Below the pieces are notes generated by a model. It was not told the DNA's origin, made no database searches, and was given only the letters and a program-made list of their open reading frames with translations. Shown in pieces: positions 16,880 to 25,405 of a stretch of DNA of 64,000 nt; within the stretch, counting starts at the first letter, position 1, and each line of letters opens with the position of its first letter. The DNA comes from an uncultured Desulfovibrionaceae bacterium (GTDB lineage Bacteria; Desulfobacterota; Desulfovibrionia; Desulfovibrionales; Desulfovibrionaceae). A program made the translations under genes and the position numbers. The stretch spans positions 245,637 to 309,636 of the forward strand of contig CASGAP010000009.1 in assembly GCA_949299515.1 (NCBI GenBank), in the 5' to 3' direction.

Positions 16880-19231
16880 ATGGAAAAACGCATCAGCAGT
16901 ATCATAAAACGTGACGGAAAGAGAGAATCGTATAACGAAGCCAAAATTCAGGCCGCCATTTTTAAAGCTGCCAAGGCTGTTGACGGTGTTGACGAAGAAA
17001 GAGCCCGTGTTTTGGCGTACAAAGTGCATTGTTATATTGTGGAAAACGGCATAGGCGAGCTGGAATATGCCGATAATGCCATTGAGTTTTATAAAGTCAA
17101 TATCGAAGACGTGCAGGACAGCGTGGAAAAAGTGCTGATCGAAAATCAGCACGCCAAAACCGCCAAGGCATATATTCTGTACAGAAAGCAGCGCAGCGAT
17201 GTGCGCGACGCTTCCGGTGCTTTGATGAAGCTCATGAAGGAATTGACGTTTTCCGACAGCAGAAACTGCGAAATAAAACGCGAAAACGCCAATATCGACG
17301 GCAATTCCACCATGGGCACCATGCTTAAGTACGGAAGTGAAATTGCCAAGGATTTCAATAAAAAATTTCTTATCCGCGAAGAACACGTCAAAGCATACGA
17401 GCAGGGCATTATTCATATTCATGACATGGAGTTTTACGCCCTTACCCTGAACTGTCTGCAGATTGACGTGGGCAGGCTGCTGGATTCCGGGTTCAATACC
17501 GGGCACGGGGCGCTGCGTTCCCCAAGTTCCATAGGTGCCGCGGCAACGCTTGTATGCATAATTATTCAGAGCAACCAAAACGAAATGTTCGGCGGCCAGT
17601 CCGTGCCTACGCTGGATTTCAGTCTGGCGCCTTATGTTGCCCGTTCCTATGCCAAAAACATTTTGCTGTACCTTGACGCAAATTTCTGCAATGACGGACT
17701 GACCGAAGAAGTCAAAGCGGCAATTAAAGCCTATGCGCAAAAGCACAGGCTGCTCATGAATGCCGAGGCAAAAAAGGTGCTGACAGATATTCTGACGGAA
17801 AAAGCCGGCAAATTCGGCGTTGCCGTTGATGTCGAAAAAGCGCTTGCCTTTGCTTATTCCCGTACGGACAAAGATACGTATCAGGCTATGGAAGCTTTGG
17901 TGCACAATCTCTGCACGCTCAATTCCCGTGCGGGAAGCCAAGTGCCTTTTTCTTCGCTCAATACCGGCATGGATATTTCCGAAGAGGGCAGAATGGTTAC
18001 CAAAAACCTCTTTCTTGCTACGGAAGCGGGACTTGGCAACGGTGAAACACCTATTTTTCCGATATCCATTTTCAGTATGAAAAAAGGCATAAACAGAAAA
18101 GGCGATCCCAATTATGATTTGTTCCGTCTTGCCTGCCGCTGCTCCGCAAAACGCCTTTTCCCCAATTTTAATAATATCGACGCAAGTTTTAACAGCATAT
18201 ATTATAACGGCAATCCCGAAACCATCTGTGCGGTAATGGGCTGCCGTACCCGCGTACTCGGCAATGATTATGATCCGAGCAAGGCCATAACTCCCGGCCG
18301 CGGCAATTTGTCGTTTACCACGGTAAATCTGCCGTATCTTGCTTTGCTTGCCCGTTCCGAATATCCCGAAGCCAAGGGCGACGCGCTGTTAAAGGCCTTT
18401 ATGGAAACTGCGGAAAAATATATCCGCCTTGTTTTTGATCAGCTTTTGGACCGTTTTGAAATTCAGGCCAAACGCAAGGCACGCAATTATCCGTTCCTTA
18501 TGGGACAGGGTGTGTATGTGGGCAGTGACAAACTGCACCCCGATGACGAAATACGCGAAGTGATTAAGCACGGTACGCTGTCCATGGGCTTTATCGGTCT
18601 TGCGGAATGTTTGGTTGCGCTTTTCGGTAAGCACCACGGGGAAGACAGTGCCATAAATGAAGTCGGCATCGGCATTATTAAATATTTCCATGACCGCTGC
18701 AAGGAAGAAACAAAGCGCACGGGGCTCAATTTCAGTCTTATAGCCAGCCCTGCCGAAGGCTGCTCCGGCCGTCTGCTGCGGCTGACGCGGGACAGATTCG
18801 GCGTGCTGCAGGGCATTACGGACAGGGAATATTTTACCAACTCTTTCCATGTGCCGGTGTTTTATCCTATCCGTGCTTGGGATAAAATTCAGATTGAAGC
18901 CAATTATCATAAATATTGTCTTGCCGGGGCTATCAGTTACATAGAAGTTGCGGAAGATTTGTCTCCCAATATTGACGCGTTTGAAACCATTGTTACCGCC
19001 ATGGCGGATTCGGATATGGGGTATTTTTCCATAAACCACCCCGTAGACCGTGACCCCGTGTGCGGGTATGTGGGCATTATCGGCGATACCTGCCCGCGCT
19101 GCGGCAGGCATGACGGCGAGGGTCTGCCTTTGTCCGTGCTGAAAAAGGTACAGGGATACAGTCCTGATCCTAAGTATGCCCGCACGTATGCTACGGAACA
19201 GGAAGCAGCGGATATGCTGCCGAACAAATAA
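16880..19231 (+). CDS. nrdD: Anaerobic (class III) ribonucleoside-triphosphate reductase, large part
   Basis: 783 aa from ATG 16880. It has an N-terminal ATP-cone (about residues 1-95; KRDGKRESYNEAKIQ) for allosteric control, the catalytic barrel with SRAGSQVPFSSLNTGM, and MGCRTRVL holding the likely thiyl-radical Cys. The zinc-site region DPVCGYVGIIGDTCPRCG is near the C-terminus. After that the protein ends in a diverged tail containing KVQGY rather than the canonical RITGYLVG glycyl-radical block. That block is encoded by the next gene. The enzyme makes deoxynucleotides without oxygen or B12. A TTG at 16868 is a possible upstream start but lacks a ribosome site. Confidence 0.88.
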   Translation: MEKRISSIIKRDGKRESYNEAKIQAAIFKAAKAVDGVDEERARVLAYKVHCYIVENGIGELEYADNAIEFYKVNIEDVQDSVEKVLIENQHAKTAKAYILYRKQRSDVRDASGALMKLMKELTFSDSRNCEIKRENANIDGNSTMGTMLKYGSEIAKDFNKKFLIREEHVKAYEQGIIHIHDMEFYALTLNCLQIDVGRLLDSGFNTGHGALRSPSSIGAAATLVCIIIQSNQNEMFGGQSVPTLDFSLAPYVARSYAKNILLYLDANFCNDGLTEEVKAAIKAYAQKHRLLMNAEAKKVLTDILTEKAGKFGVAVDVEKALAFAYSRTDKDTYQAMEALVHNLCTLNSRAGSQVPFSSLNTGMDISEEGRMVTKNLFLATEAGLGNGETPIFPISIFSMKKGINRKGDPNYDLFRLACRCSAKRLFPNFNNIDASFNSIYYNGNPETICAVMGCRTRVLGNDYDPSKAITPGRGNLSFTTVNLPYLALLARSEYPEAKGDALLKAFMETAEKYIRLVFDQLLDRFEIQAKRKARNYPFLMGQGVYVGSDKLHPDDEIREVIKHGTLSMGFIGLAECLVALFGKHHGEDSAINEVGIGIIKYFHDRCKEETKRTGLNFSLIASPAEGCSGRLLRLTRDRFGVLQGITDREYFTNSFHVPVFYPIRAWDKIQIEANYHKYCLAGAISYIEVAEDLSPNIDAFETIVTAMADSDMGYFSINHPVDRDPVCGYVGIIGDTCPRCGRHDGEGLPLSVLKKVQGYSPDPKYARTYATEQEAADMLPNK

Positions 19232-19262
19232 GTATTTGAATATGATATATCAGGAGGGTGTC

Positions 19263-19439
19263 ATGCAGGAACAGAATGTTCAGGACGAAATCATCGGCGA
19301 AGGCGTGCATTTTTCAAGGATACGCCGCATTACCGGCTATCTTGTCGGTGATATGGACAGATGGAACGATGCAAAGCGTGCGGAAGAATCCGACCGCGTT
19401 AAGCATTTTACCGAAAAAGAATGTGTATGCAGACACTAG
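19263..19439 (+). CDS. Small stand-alone NrdD glycyl-radical domain protein
   Basis: 58 aa with its own strong ribosome site (CAGGAGGGTGTC just before ATG 19263), in a different frame from nrdD. The centre reads FSRIRRITGYLVG, followed by an Asp/Arg/Trp helix and AKRAEESDRVKH. This is the sequence normally found at the very C-terminus of class III reductases, where the Gly of RxxGY carries the radical. It lies between the large NrdD and the activase NrdG and overlaps nrdG by 19 bp. It could complete a split enzyme or act like the spare-part glycyl protein YfiD/GrcA does for pyruvate formate-lyase. The function is inferred, and I cannot say how widespread the arrangement is. Confidence 0.82.
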   Translation: MQEQNVQDEIIGEGVHFSRIRRITGYLVGDMDRWNDAKRAEESDRVKHFTEKECVCRH

Positions 19440-19963
19440 ATTTGTCCGAGGAAGAATACAGCCTGTTAAAAAATACGCCTGTCTGCCTTGCCGGCTATCA
19501 GCATGAAAGCGTTGTGGACGGCCCTGGAGTCAGGACGGCGGTTTTTTTTCAGGGGTGTGATTTTCACTGTCCCGGCTGCCATAATGCGGGAACCCACGAT
19601 AAAAGCGGAGGGACAGCCGTAACGGCTTTTGATGTGTATGCGGAAATTTATGGCAGCAAGCTTGCCAAAGGCGTAACGTTTTCGGGAGGCGAGCCTTTTT
19701 TGCAGGAAGAAGCCCTCTTGGCTTTGGCAAAGGTCTGTAAGGCAAAAGGCAGGCATATTACCGTTTATACGGGACACGAGGTTTCCGAGCTTTTGACAAT
19801 ATGCACTGCGGAACGTGCCGAACTGCGCAGAAAGATTTTGGCTTGTGCGGATTTGGTGATTACGGGTCGTTTTGTTCAGGAGCTTAAAACTGCGGAAAAA
19901 CCTTTTGTCGGCAGTTCCAATCAGGAGCTTTACGAACTTGCCGTAAACAATCCTTGGAAATAA
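19421..19963 (+). CDS. nrdG: Anaerobic ribonucleotide reductase activating protein
   Basis: 180 aa radical SAM protein. The cluster motif CDFHCPGC is near residue 46, preceded by VDGPGVRTAVFFQG and followed by TFSGGEP (SAM-binding GGE). NrdG abstracts hydrogen from the glycyl residue of NrdD to switch it on. The start overlaps the preceding small gene; ATG 19421 and ATG 19427 are both possible and expression is probably coupled. Last gene of the riboswitch-controlled operon. Confidence 0.92.
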   Translation: MCMQTLDLSEEEYSLLKNTPVCLAGYQHESVVDGPGVRTAVFFQGCDFHCPGCHNAGTHDKSGGTAVTAFDVYAEIYGSKLAKGVTFSGGEPFLQEEALLALAKVCKAKGRHITVYTGHEVSELLTICTAERAELRRKILACADLVITGRFVQELKTAEKPFVGSSNQELYELAVNNPWK

Positions 19964-19993
19964 TGCGCTGAACCGAAATATTTGTCTCCATAA

Positions 19994-20029
19994 AAAAAGC
20001 CCTTGCGGATAAGTCTGCAGGGGCTTTTT
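19994..20029 (+). terminator. Rho-independent terminator of the nrd operon
   Basis: AAAAAGCCCTTGC (19994-20006) pairs with GCAGGGGCTTTTT (20017-20029) with one wobble, followed by GTTTT. Confidence 0.9.
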
Positions 20030-20130
20030 GTTTTGCTGGTATTTTCCGGCTGCCGTTTTTGTCTGCAGCAAGCAAAAAAAATTTTCAGCTTAACATTATT
20101 TATTAAAAAAAATATCTGTTTCGGTTATTT

Positions 20131-20223
20131 TTATTCACGGCATTTGCGGAGCTGCGGCCGAAGAATTCGGCAATGCTCCGCAAATGCCGTGCAATGAGGG
20201 GGCCGGGGGAAATCATTTCCCCC
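20131..20223 (-). repeat. Extragenic palindromic repeat, copy 2
   Basis: Read on the minus strand: a 19-bp palindrome GGGGGAAATGATTTCCCCC (20223-20205), a short CCCCCTCATTG linker, then a long hairpin (20191-20136) whose arms are CACGGCATTTGCGGAGC and GCTCCGCAAATGCCGTG. It is near-identical in layout to the copy at 26091-26183, which is in the opposite orientation. It lies between the ends of the convergent genes nrdG and plsY. Confidence 0.85.
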
Positions 20224-20247
20224 GAAAAAAAATATAAACCAAAAACA

Positions 20248-20844
20248 TCAGTTTTTGCTTTTGCGCCAGGATTTTTCTTCCCCGTTCAGCAGGCGTTTGA
20301 TATTGGCCCTGTGCGTCCAGACAACAATGGCCAGCATAACAAGCGCCAAGGGTATCCAGTGGCTTTTGCCGAAAACGTAATAGCAGAAAGGCAGTGCCGT
20401 ATAGAGGGTCAAGGCTCCTGCGGATACGTAGCCTGTCAGCGCGATGACGAGAACGCACAGAATAACAGCGGCAAGCAGGGGCGGCAGGGACAGGGGAATT
20501 AAAACGCCGATGCCGGTTGCCACGCCTTTTCCTCCGTGAAAACCCAGAAAAGGGGATTTGATGTGGCCGATAAAAGCGGCAAATGCGCAGGCACTCGGCA
20601 GCCAGTCATAGTCTGTTCTCTCAAAGAGGTACATACTTAGGAACACAGGCAAGGTGCCTTTGAGTATGTCGCATATCAGGGTTGCGATGCCGTAGGGCAG
20701 GCCGCAGAGTCTTGCCACGTTGGTAGTGCCGGGATTTTTGCTGCCTTCCTTGCGCGGATCGATGCCTTTGAAGGTTTTGGCAATAACCACGGCAAAGGGT
20801 ATGGAGCCGCAGAGGAAACTGAGAAGAACCCAAAGAATTTCCAT
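20248..20844 (-). CDS. plsY: Glycerol-3-phosphate acyltransferase PlsY
   Basis: 198 aa integral membrane protein with about five helices. It carries the three PlsY motifs, including GSIPFA near the N-terminus and GSKNPGTTNVARLCG (about residues 34-48), and GFHGGKGVATG (about 99-109). It transfers the acyl group from acyl-phosphate to glycerol-3-phosphate, the first step of phospholipid synthesis. It lies 12 bp downstream of the glycosyltransferase gene on the same strand, so the two are probably co-transcribed. Confidence 0.93.
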   Translation of the reverse strand: MEILWVLLSFLCGSIPFAVVIAKTFKGIDPRKEGSKNPGTTNVARLCGLPYGIATLICDILKGTLPVFLSMYLFERTDYDWLPSACAFAAFIGHIKSPFLGFHGGKGVATGIGVLIPLSLPPLLAAVILCVLVIALTGYVSAGALTLYTALPFCYYVFGKSHWIPLALVMLAIVVWTHRANIKRLLNGEEKSWRKSKN

Positions 20845-20856
20845 GTATTTATCCAG

Positions 20857-23259
20857 TTATAGTTCGGTTTCTGTCTGGTTTGGCGTTTGGCCTGCCGGCT
20901 CTTCCGCAGGCTGTTCGTTTATAACTGCGGGAGCTGCAGGATCGGCAGGAGTCTGGGGTTGCTGTTCCGGCAGAATATCGGCAGGGGGTACCGCATTGTC
21001 GGGAATCGGGCTGTCGTTTTTGGTATAGGGCAGTATTTGCGGGGTTTGTGCCAAATCCTGGGGGGTTTCTGCCGCATTTTCGTTCAACTCGGGCTCTTCG
21101 GCCAATTCGGATTTATTATCGGGCAAGTCCATAATGGCCGCCTTGTCTTCCTGATTGAGCAGGTTTGCGGAATTGGGAATAATGCGGCTGTCTATTAAAG
21201 TATCCTGTTCTTCCTGGTTTATAATCGGTTTATGGGCGGCAATATTCCAAAGGGTCAGAATGACGAATTGGTTTTCAATCCATTGTTTGTAATCAAGGAC
21301 GATGGCTTCGTTTTTATAGGGCAGGCTTTCAAAATCCTGCTGGGAAACGGCAAGGATAACTTTATCGTTGCTGAGCAGAAAGTCGGTCAGCGCTTCAACG
21401 GTCTGCAGGTCTGCAACCGTAGCTTCGGAATAGACGGCAGGGTCAAGTGCTTCGTTGTAATAATAGGTGAACACGTCGGGATACAGACCATAGCTTGCCG
21501 GAACCGCGGAATGCTGCGTATGCGCTTTTGCCATTTCATAGGCATGGTTTTTGGTGCTGAGAACAGTGCCAAGCTGAGGGGCAATGAGGAAGTTCAGCGG
21601 CTGCAGCGCGATAATGACGCCGACGGTGTAGATAAGGGCACTGCCGCCTGCAAAACGCCTGTTTACGCCATACCAGAGCAAAACGCCGAGTGCAAGGAAC
21701 AGAACGCCCATGGCAGTCAGTCCGAAATACGTGTTGGTGGTCGCAACTTCGATAAAGGCGGGAATTTCTTTGGGCAGGTTCCCGAGGTTAGGCAAAAAAT
21801 CCAGAATATAGGCATGGAATTCAAACAAAATGAGGAAAATGCCGCAGATGACGGTCAGTACGGAGAACAGGCCGAAAAACAGTCTGCTGCGCAGCGGTGA
21901 ATAGCTGATAATGCTTTGTGCGAACAAAACGGCAAAGAAAGGCACAACGGTTACCAAAAAAGCAAAGCTTTTGTCTTTAAACAGGGAAAATATGCCGAGG
22001 TGCGTGATGATAAGAAGAACAAGCCAGGCGCCCGCGTTTTGTGTTTTTCTTGCTTTGAATGCCTTTCCGCAGTTTTTGATCCATGTGCCCCATGCTCCGA
22101 AAAATACGGCAAAAACCCACGGGAACAGGGCCAGGGGAAGGCCGGCAAGGTAATACCAGCAGGGTTCGCTTTTGTGAGTATAAGCGGGCGTGATTTTTTG
22201 GAAAATCTGCTGTTCGAAAATAAGGCTGATGTATTCGGCATTGCCCTGCAGGTACAGCCAGGCAAACCATGCAAAAATAATGCCCAGAGCCAGCAGGAAG
22301 CCGATAATGCCGTCGGCGCTGTTGATGCGTCTGTATTTTCCCGTCCACAGGAAAAAAAGAACGGAAGCGGCAAGCGGCAGAATAAAGGCCGTCAGCGTTG
22401 CCGTCAGCGCCGCAAGGCAGAGAAACAAAAAGGCGAAAATAAGCCAAACGGGCGCGGAGTTTTTTTGCCACGCACGGAAGAAGCATACATAGCTGAGGTT
22501 GAGCAGGGCGGCAAAAAGCAGATCCATGCGGGAATAATTGGTAAATCCTGCAAGAAAGAAAACGGAAAGAACAATGAGCCCTGAAAGGAAAGCCGTTTTG
22601 GCCGAATATCCGAGTCCTCTGGCAAGAAGCCAGGTACTTGCGGTAAAGAGTACGGCAAAAAGAATGGAGGCGCCGAAAAACGCCTGCGGCATATTGATTG
22701 AAGGTACGGCGTCAAGCAGCCATATCAGAATAAAATACAGCGGACCGGTTTCGGCAAAGGGGTGGCCGTTCAGCGTCAGGGAATAGAAATTGCCGGAGCT
22801 GAGCATATTCATATAAATATCCGCGTAGCGCACTTCTTCGGAAAACCAGAAATCGCGGGGGAACAGGAATTGCTGGCCGCACAGGGCAAGGGTCAGCAGA
22901 ATCAGTACGGGAAGCCCCAGTTTTGCAAGAACGGAAAATGTTTTTTCTGCTGCACTCGGTTTTTCGGCATTTGTTTGTGCGGTATTCTCGGCCTGGCCGG
23001 TGGCTGCCTCATTGTGTGTGCTTTCGGGGGTTTTGGGTTCTTCTGCCGTGCCGTGCGCCGTATCTGCGGCGGGGTTTTGTTCCGTTTCGGCGGAAGTTTT
23101 TTCGGAGGAATCCGCATATTCCATGTAATTGGTGACAACGGGAGCAGCGGAGGTTTGCGCAGATTGGGAGCCGCTGTTTTGGCCCGCGTTCATGGCACGG
23201 AGTTTTTGATCCAGTTTCGCGATTTGTTCGTCTGTGTTTAATTCGTTGGTATTGCTCAT
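20857..23259 (-). CDS. ArnT/PMT-like membrane glycosyltransferase with disordered tails
   Basis: 800 aa. Residues 1-105 are hydrophilic, rich in Ala, Glu, Thr and Gln. About a dozen membrane helices follow (roughly 110-590). The first periplasmic loop contains DFWFSEEVRYADI and then HPFAETGPLYF, the pattern of GT39/ArnT-type enzymes that use polyprenyl-phosphate sugars, where acidic residues in this loop are catalytic. Residues after about 690 are again Pro/Glu/Gln-rich and probably disordered. It likely glycosylates a lipid or protein at the outer face of the inner membrane; the acceptor is unknown. A CGGAAAA ribosome site precedes the ATG. Confidence 0.75.
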   Translation of the reverse strand: MSNTNELNTDEQIAKLDQKLRAMNAGQNSGSQSAQTSAAPVVTNYMEYADSSEKTSAETEQNPAADTAHGTAEEPKTPESTHNEAATGQAENTAQTNAEKPSAAEKTFSVLAKLGLPVLILLTLALCGQQFLFPRDFWFSEEVRYADIYMNMLSSGNFYSLTLNGHPFAETGPLYFILIWLLDAVPSINMPQAFFGASILFAVLFTASTWLLARGLGYSAKTAFLSGLIVLSVFFLAGFTNYSRMDLLFAALLNLSYVCFFRAWQKNSAPVWLIFAFLFLCLAALTATLTAFILPLAASVLFFLWTGKYRRINSADGIIGFLLALGIIFAWFAWLYLQGNAEYISLIFEQQIFQKITPAYTHKSEPCWYYLAGLPLALFPWVFAVFFGAWGTWIKNCGKAFKARKTQNAGAWLVLLIITHLGIFSLFKDKSFAFLVTVVPFFAVLFAQSIISYSPLRSRLFFGLFSVLTVICGIFLILFEFHAYILDFLPNLGNLPKEIPAFIEVATTNTYFGLTAMGVLFLALGVLLWYGVNRRFAGGSALIYTVGVIIALQPLNFLIAPQLGTVLSTKNHAYEMAKAHTQHSAVPASYGLYPDVFTYYYNEALDPAVYSEATVADLQTVEALTDFLLSNDKVILAVSQQDFESLPYKNEAIVLDYKQWIENQFVILTLWNIAAHKPIINQEEQDTLIDSRIIPNSANLLNQEDKAAIMDLPDNKSELAEEPELNENAAETPQDLAQTPQILPYTKNDSPIPDNAVPPADILPEQQPQTPADPAAPAVINEQPAEEPAGQTPNQTETEL

Positions 23260-23381
23260 AGTTTTTTCCGGTAGATAAAGCGTTCTTGTATGGTTTTAAC
23301 GCAGTTAATCATGAAAGTAAATAGGATACGGACTTTTTTGCCTGTTAAAATATTTTGACTGCAAAGCGGCGGTTGTTGTCT

Positions 23382-25268
23382 TTAATTGCTCTGCCAAAAA
23401 ATTCCGTAGGCAGGCAGGCGTTTTTTTATGCCCGCAAAGCGCAGGGTTTTCGGTTTTGAACTGAGATTTATGCCGACGTGCACGGTTTTTTGCTCAGCCG
23501 TGCGCAGGCTGAGGGCAAAAGTTTCGGAACTGCCTGCAGTGTGCACGGCTGTAATTTTGGCAAGATAGAGTTTATTGTCCTGACGGAATTTCCAGATTTT
23601 CTGCAGGCTGTCCGCGGCACTGCCTTTTTTGCCCGCCTGTTCGGTCAGTGTTCCGAAAAGCAGGGGATTTGCACTGTCCGTTCCTTTGAAGGGGGCGTAG
23701 TCTTCGCGGGGCGTCAGTGTGCCAAGCATATCTTCCAGGGCGATAATATTCAGGCCCGGCAGCAGGCTTTGGAAGCCGGCAAACAGCTTATGCAGGTTTT
23801 GCGCCGTGCGAAGCTTGCGGGTGAGTTCGGAATTGTTGTCCAGAAAAACAGGGCTTTCCTGCATTTTCTGCAGCATGGAAATTTCTCTGCGGCTTATGCC
23901 GGTTTTGTTCATGATAAGTTCCGTAAGGCCTGCGTAGCGGTAAGGGGATTGGGAAAAACAGCTCGGCGTGCCGTGCCAAAGGCTTTGTTCGTCGATTTTT
24001 TCCTGCGTCAGAAAGGCAAAAGCCTGCAGCAGCGGTTTGTTGTTTTCTGTCAGCAGGGCTTGTTCCAAGGCCGGCATAAGCAGGGTATCTGCCGCAAAGT
24101 CCGTTTCTGCGTCCTGCACGGTTTTGATAAGGGCAGGGGGCAGGGGGTCGCGGCAGAATGTCCAGCCGCCGTATCCGTGGACGGAACGGTTCACGGTTTC
24201 CAGAGTCAGGCGTGCAGGCTGTGCGGCCGTAAGGGGGGCGGCACTGTCGGCGGAGCCCTGCAGGCTTTCCTGTCCCCAGATGTCCTGCACGGAAACAGAA
24301 ACAAGCCCTTGTTTCAGTATGCCTGTTTCTTCGATAATGCTGGCTGAAATAAGGCGCTGAGCCCTGAAGCTGGGATCATAAAAATTCAGTACCGCCGTAT
24401 AGGGATTATTGACATAACGGTACACCCAGCGTCTTGTCACGCCGTCGTATCCCAGTATTTCGCTGCTGGCGGCAAAGCCGCTTTCGGGAAAATCACCGAA
24501 AAAATCCCTGCAGAAATGCCGGGGGATCAATCCTGCCCGGTACAGCGTTTCAAGCTGAACGGCAGAAAGTTTTGACGGCGCAAACGCGGAGCCTTGAGCT
24601 GATGGCGGAAGAATGTCCCAGAGCTGTTTTGGGATTTCAAGCATCATGAACAGCCCCGGATATTCGCGCACGCCGTGCAGGGCAAGCAGAAAATCCGCGC
24701 CTGTTCCGAGGCTGGCGGGCAAAATGTTGCCGGCTGTCTGCACGCCGCCTGCGGCGAGCGCATACAGTTCTGCCGCTGTGCCGATTTCTTTGGCGACGGA
24801 CAGGGAAATGGGACTGTCCTGAGCGGTATTGCCGTCGGAAGGCATGGCATACAGGCTTTCAAAGCTGGTTCCCTTGGTGGGGTAGGGATAAATGCCGTAT
24901 ATTGAGGCTTTTTTTAAAAGAAGCGTATTGCTTCCGAACAGTTTTAAAGGGCTTTGCTTGCCGCCGGAGATGATGCGGTACGGGTTGAACTGCAGCCAGA
25001 CGGGGCTTACGGCAAGAATATTTTCTTTATTGTGCTTGGAAGCGGAAAAGTTCCAGGCAAACTGGGTTCCGCTGACGATTTTTATTTTTTCCGCCACGGC
25101 ATTGAAAACCGATTCTTTTTCTAGCCAGCCGATAAAACGGCTGTCGGCACGGGGCAGGTCGGAAGCGTGTTTTTGGGGGTAGTGTGCCGCAGGCTGGCAG
25201 GAGGCAAGGAAAAAAGTAAAAAATATGATATAACGTATTGCTATAATTGCTGTAATATTTTTTGTCAT
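23382..25268 (-). CDS. Putative lipoprotein of unknown function
   Basis: 628 aa from ATG 25268. The N-terminus is a lipoprotein signal: a hydrophobic stretch, then FLASC (Cys near residue 23). I do not recognise the family. The body is soluble and contains GTGADFLLALHGV, DFFGDFPESGF, VNRSVHGYGGWTF and a C-terminal beta-rich segment. Some stretches faintly recall GH13 enzymes, but I cannot place catalytic acids. ATG 25268 is preferred over an upstream ATG at 25361, because the longer start adds 31 charged residues before the signal and would overlap the divergent promoter of the next gene. It may work with the downstream glycosyltransferase, which is inference from position. Confidence 0.65.
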   Translation of the reverse strand: MTKNITAIIAIRYIIFFTFFLASCQPAAHYPQKHASDLPRADSRFIGWLEKESVFNAVAEKIKIVSGTQFAWNFSASKHNKENILAVSPVWLQFNPYRIISGGKQSPLKLFGSNTLLLKKASIYGIYPYPTKGTSFESLYAMPSDGNTAQDSPISLSVAKEIGTAAELYALAAGGVQTAGNILPASLGTGADFLLALHGVREYPGLFMMLEIPKQLWDILPPSAQGSAFAPSKLSAVQLETLYRAGLIPRHFCRDFFGDFPESGFAASSEILGYDGVTRRWVYRYVNNPYTAVLNFYDPSFRAQRLISASIIEETGILKQGLVSVSVQDIWGQESLQGSADSAAPLTAAQPARLTLETVNRSVHGYGGWTFCRDPLPPALIKTVQDAETDFAADTLLMPALEQALLTENNKPLLQAFAFLTQEKIDEQSLWHGTPSCFSQSPYRYAGLTELIMNKTGISRREISMLQKMQESPVFLDNNSELTRKLRTAQNLHKLFAGFQSLLPGLNIIALEDMLGTLTPREDYAPFKGTDSANPLLFGTLTEQAGKKGSAADSLQKIWKFRQDNKLYLAKITAVHTAGSSETFALSLRTAEQKTVHVGINLSSKPKTLRFAGIKKRLPAYGIFWQSN

Positions 25269-25348
25269 GCCTGTTAGGCTATGCTTTTTTGCGGGGAAAG
25301 TCCAGTTTTTTGTTTGGCGGCGCTTTATGGTTTTGGATACGGAATTTG

Positions 25349-25377
25349 TTGTCATTTGCATAAAAAAACGCTATAAA
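25349..25377 (+). promoter_or_regulatory. Promoter of the HAD phosphatase gene
   Basis: TTGTCA (25349-25354) and TATAAA (25372-25377), spacer 17 bp, 28 bp before the start. Confidence 0.65.
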
Positions 25378-25405
25378 GCATACAGAAAACATAAAGGGAA
25401 CGATT

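Noticed and set aside
19176..19262. Upstream in-frame extension of the small glycyl-radical gene
   Set aside because: The extension overlaps the nrdD coding end in another frame; the strong ribosome site points to ATG 19263.
23478..24347. A 289-codon plus-strand frame opposite the lipoprotein gene
   Set aside because: Antisense to a longer gene with a clear lipoprotein signal; the plus-strand product has no recognisable features.
25269..25361. Upstream ATG start for the lipoprotein
   Set aside because: It would place 31 charged residues before the signal peptide and overlap the divergent promoter of the HAD gene.
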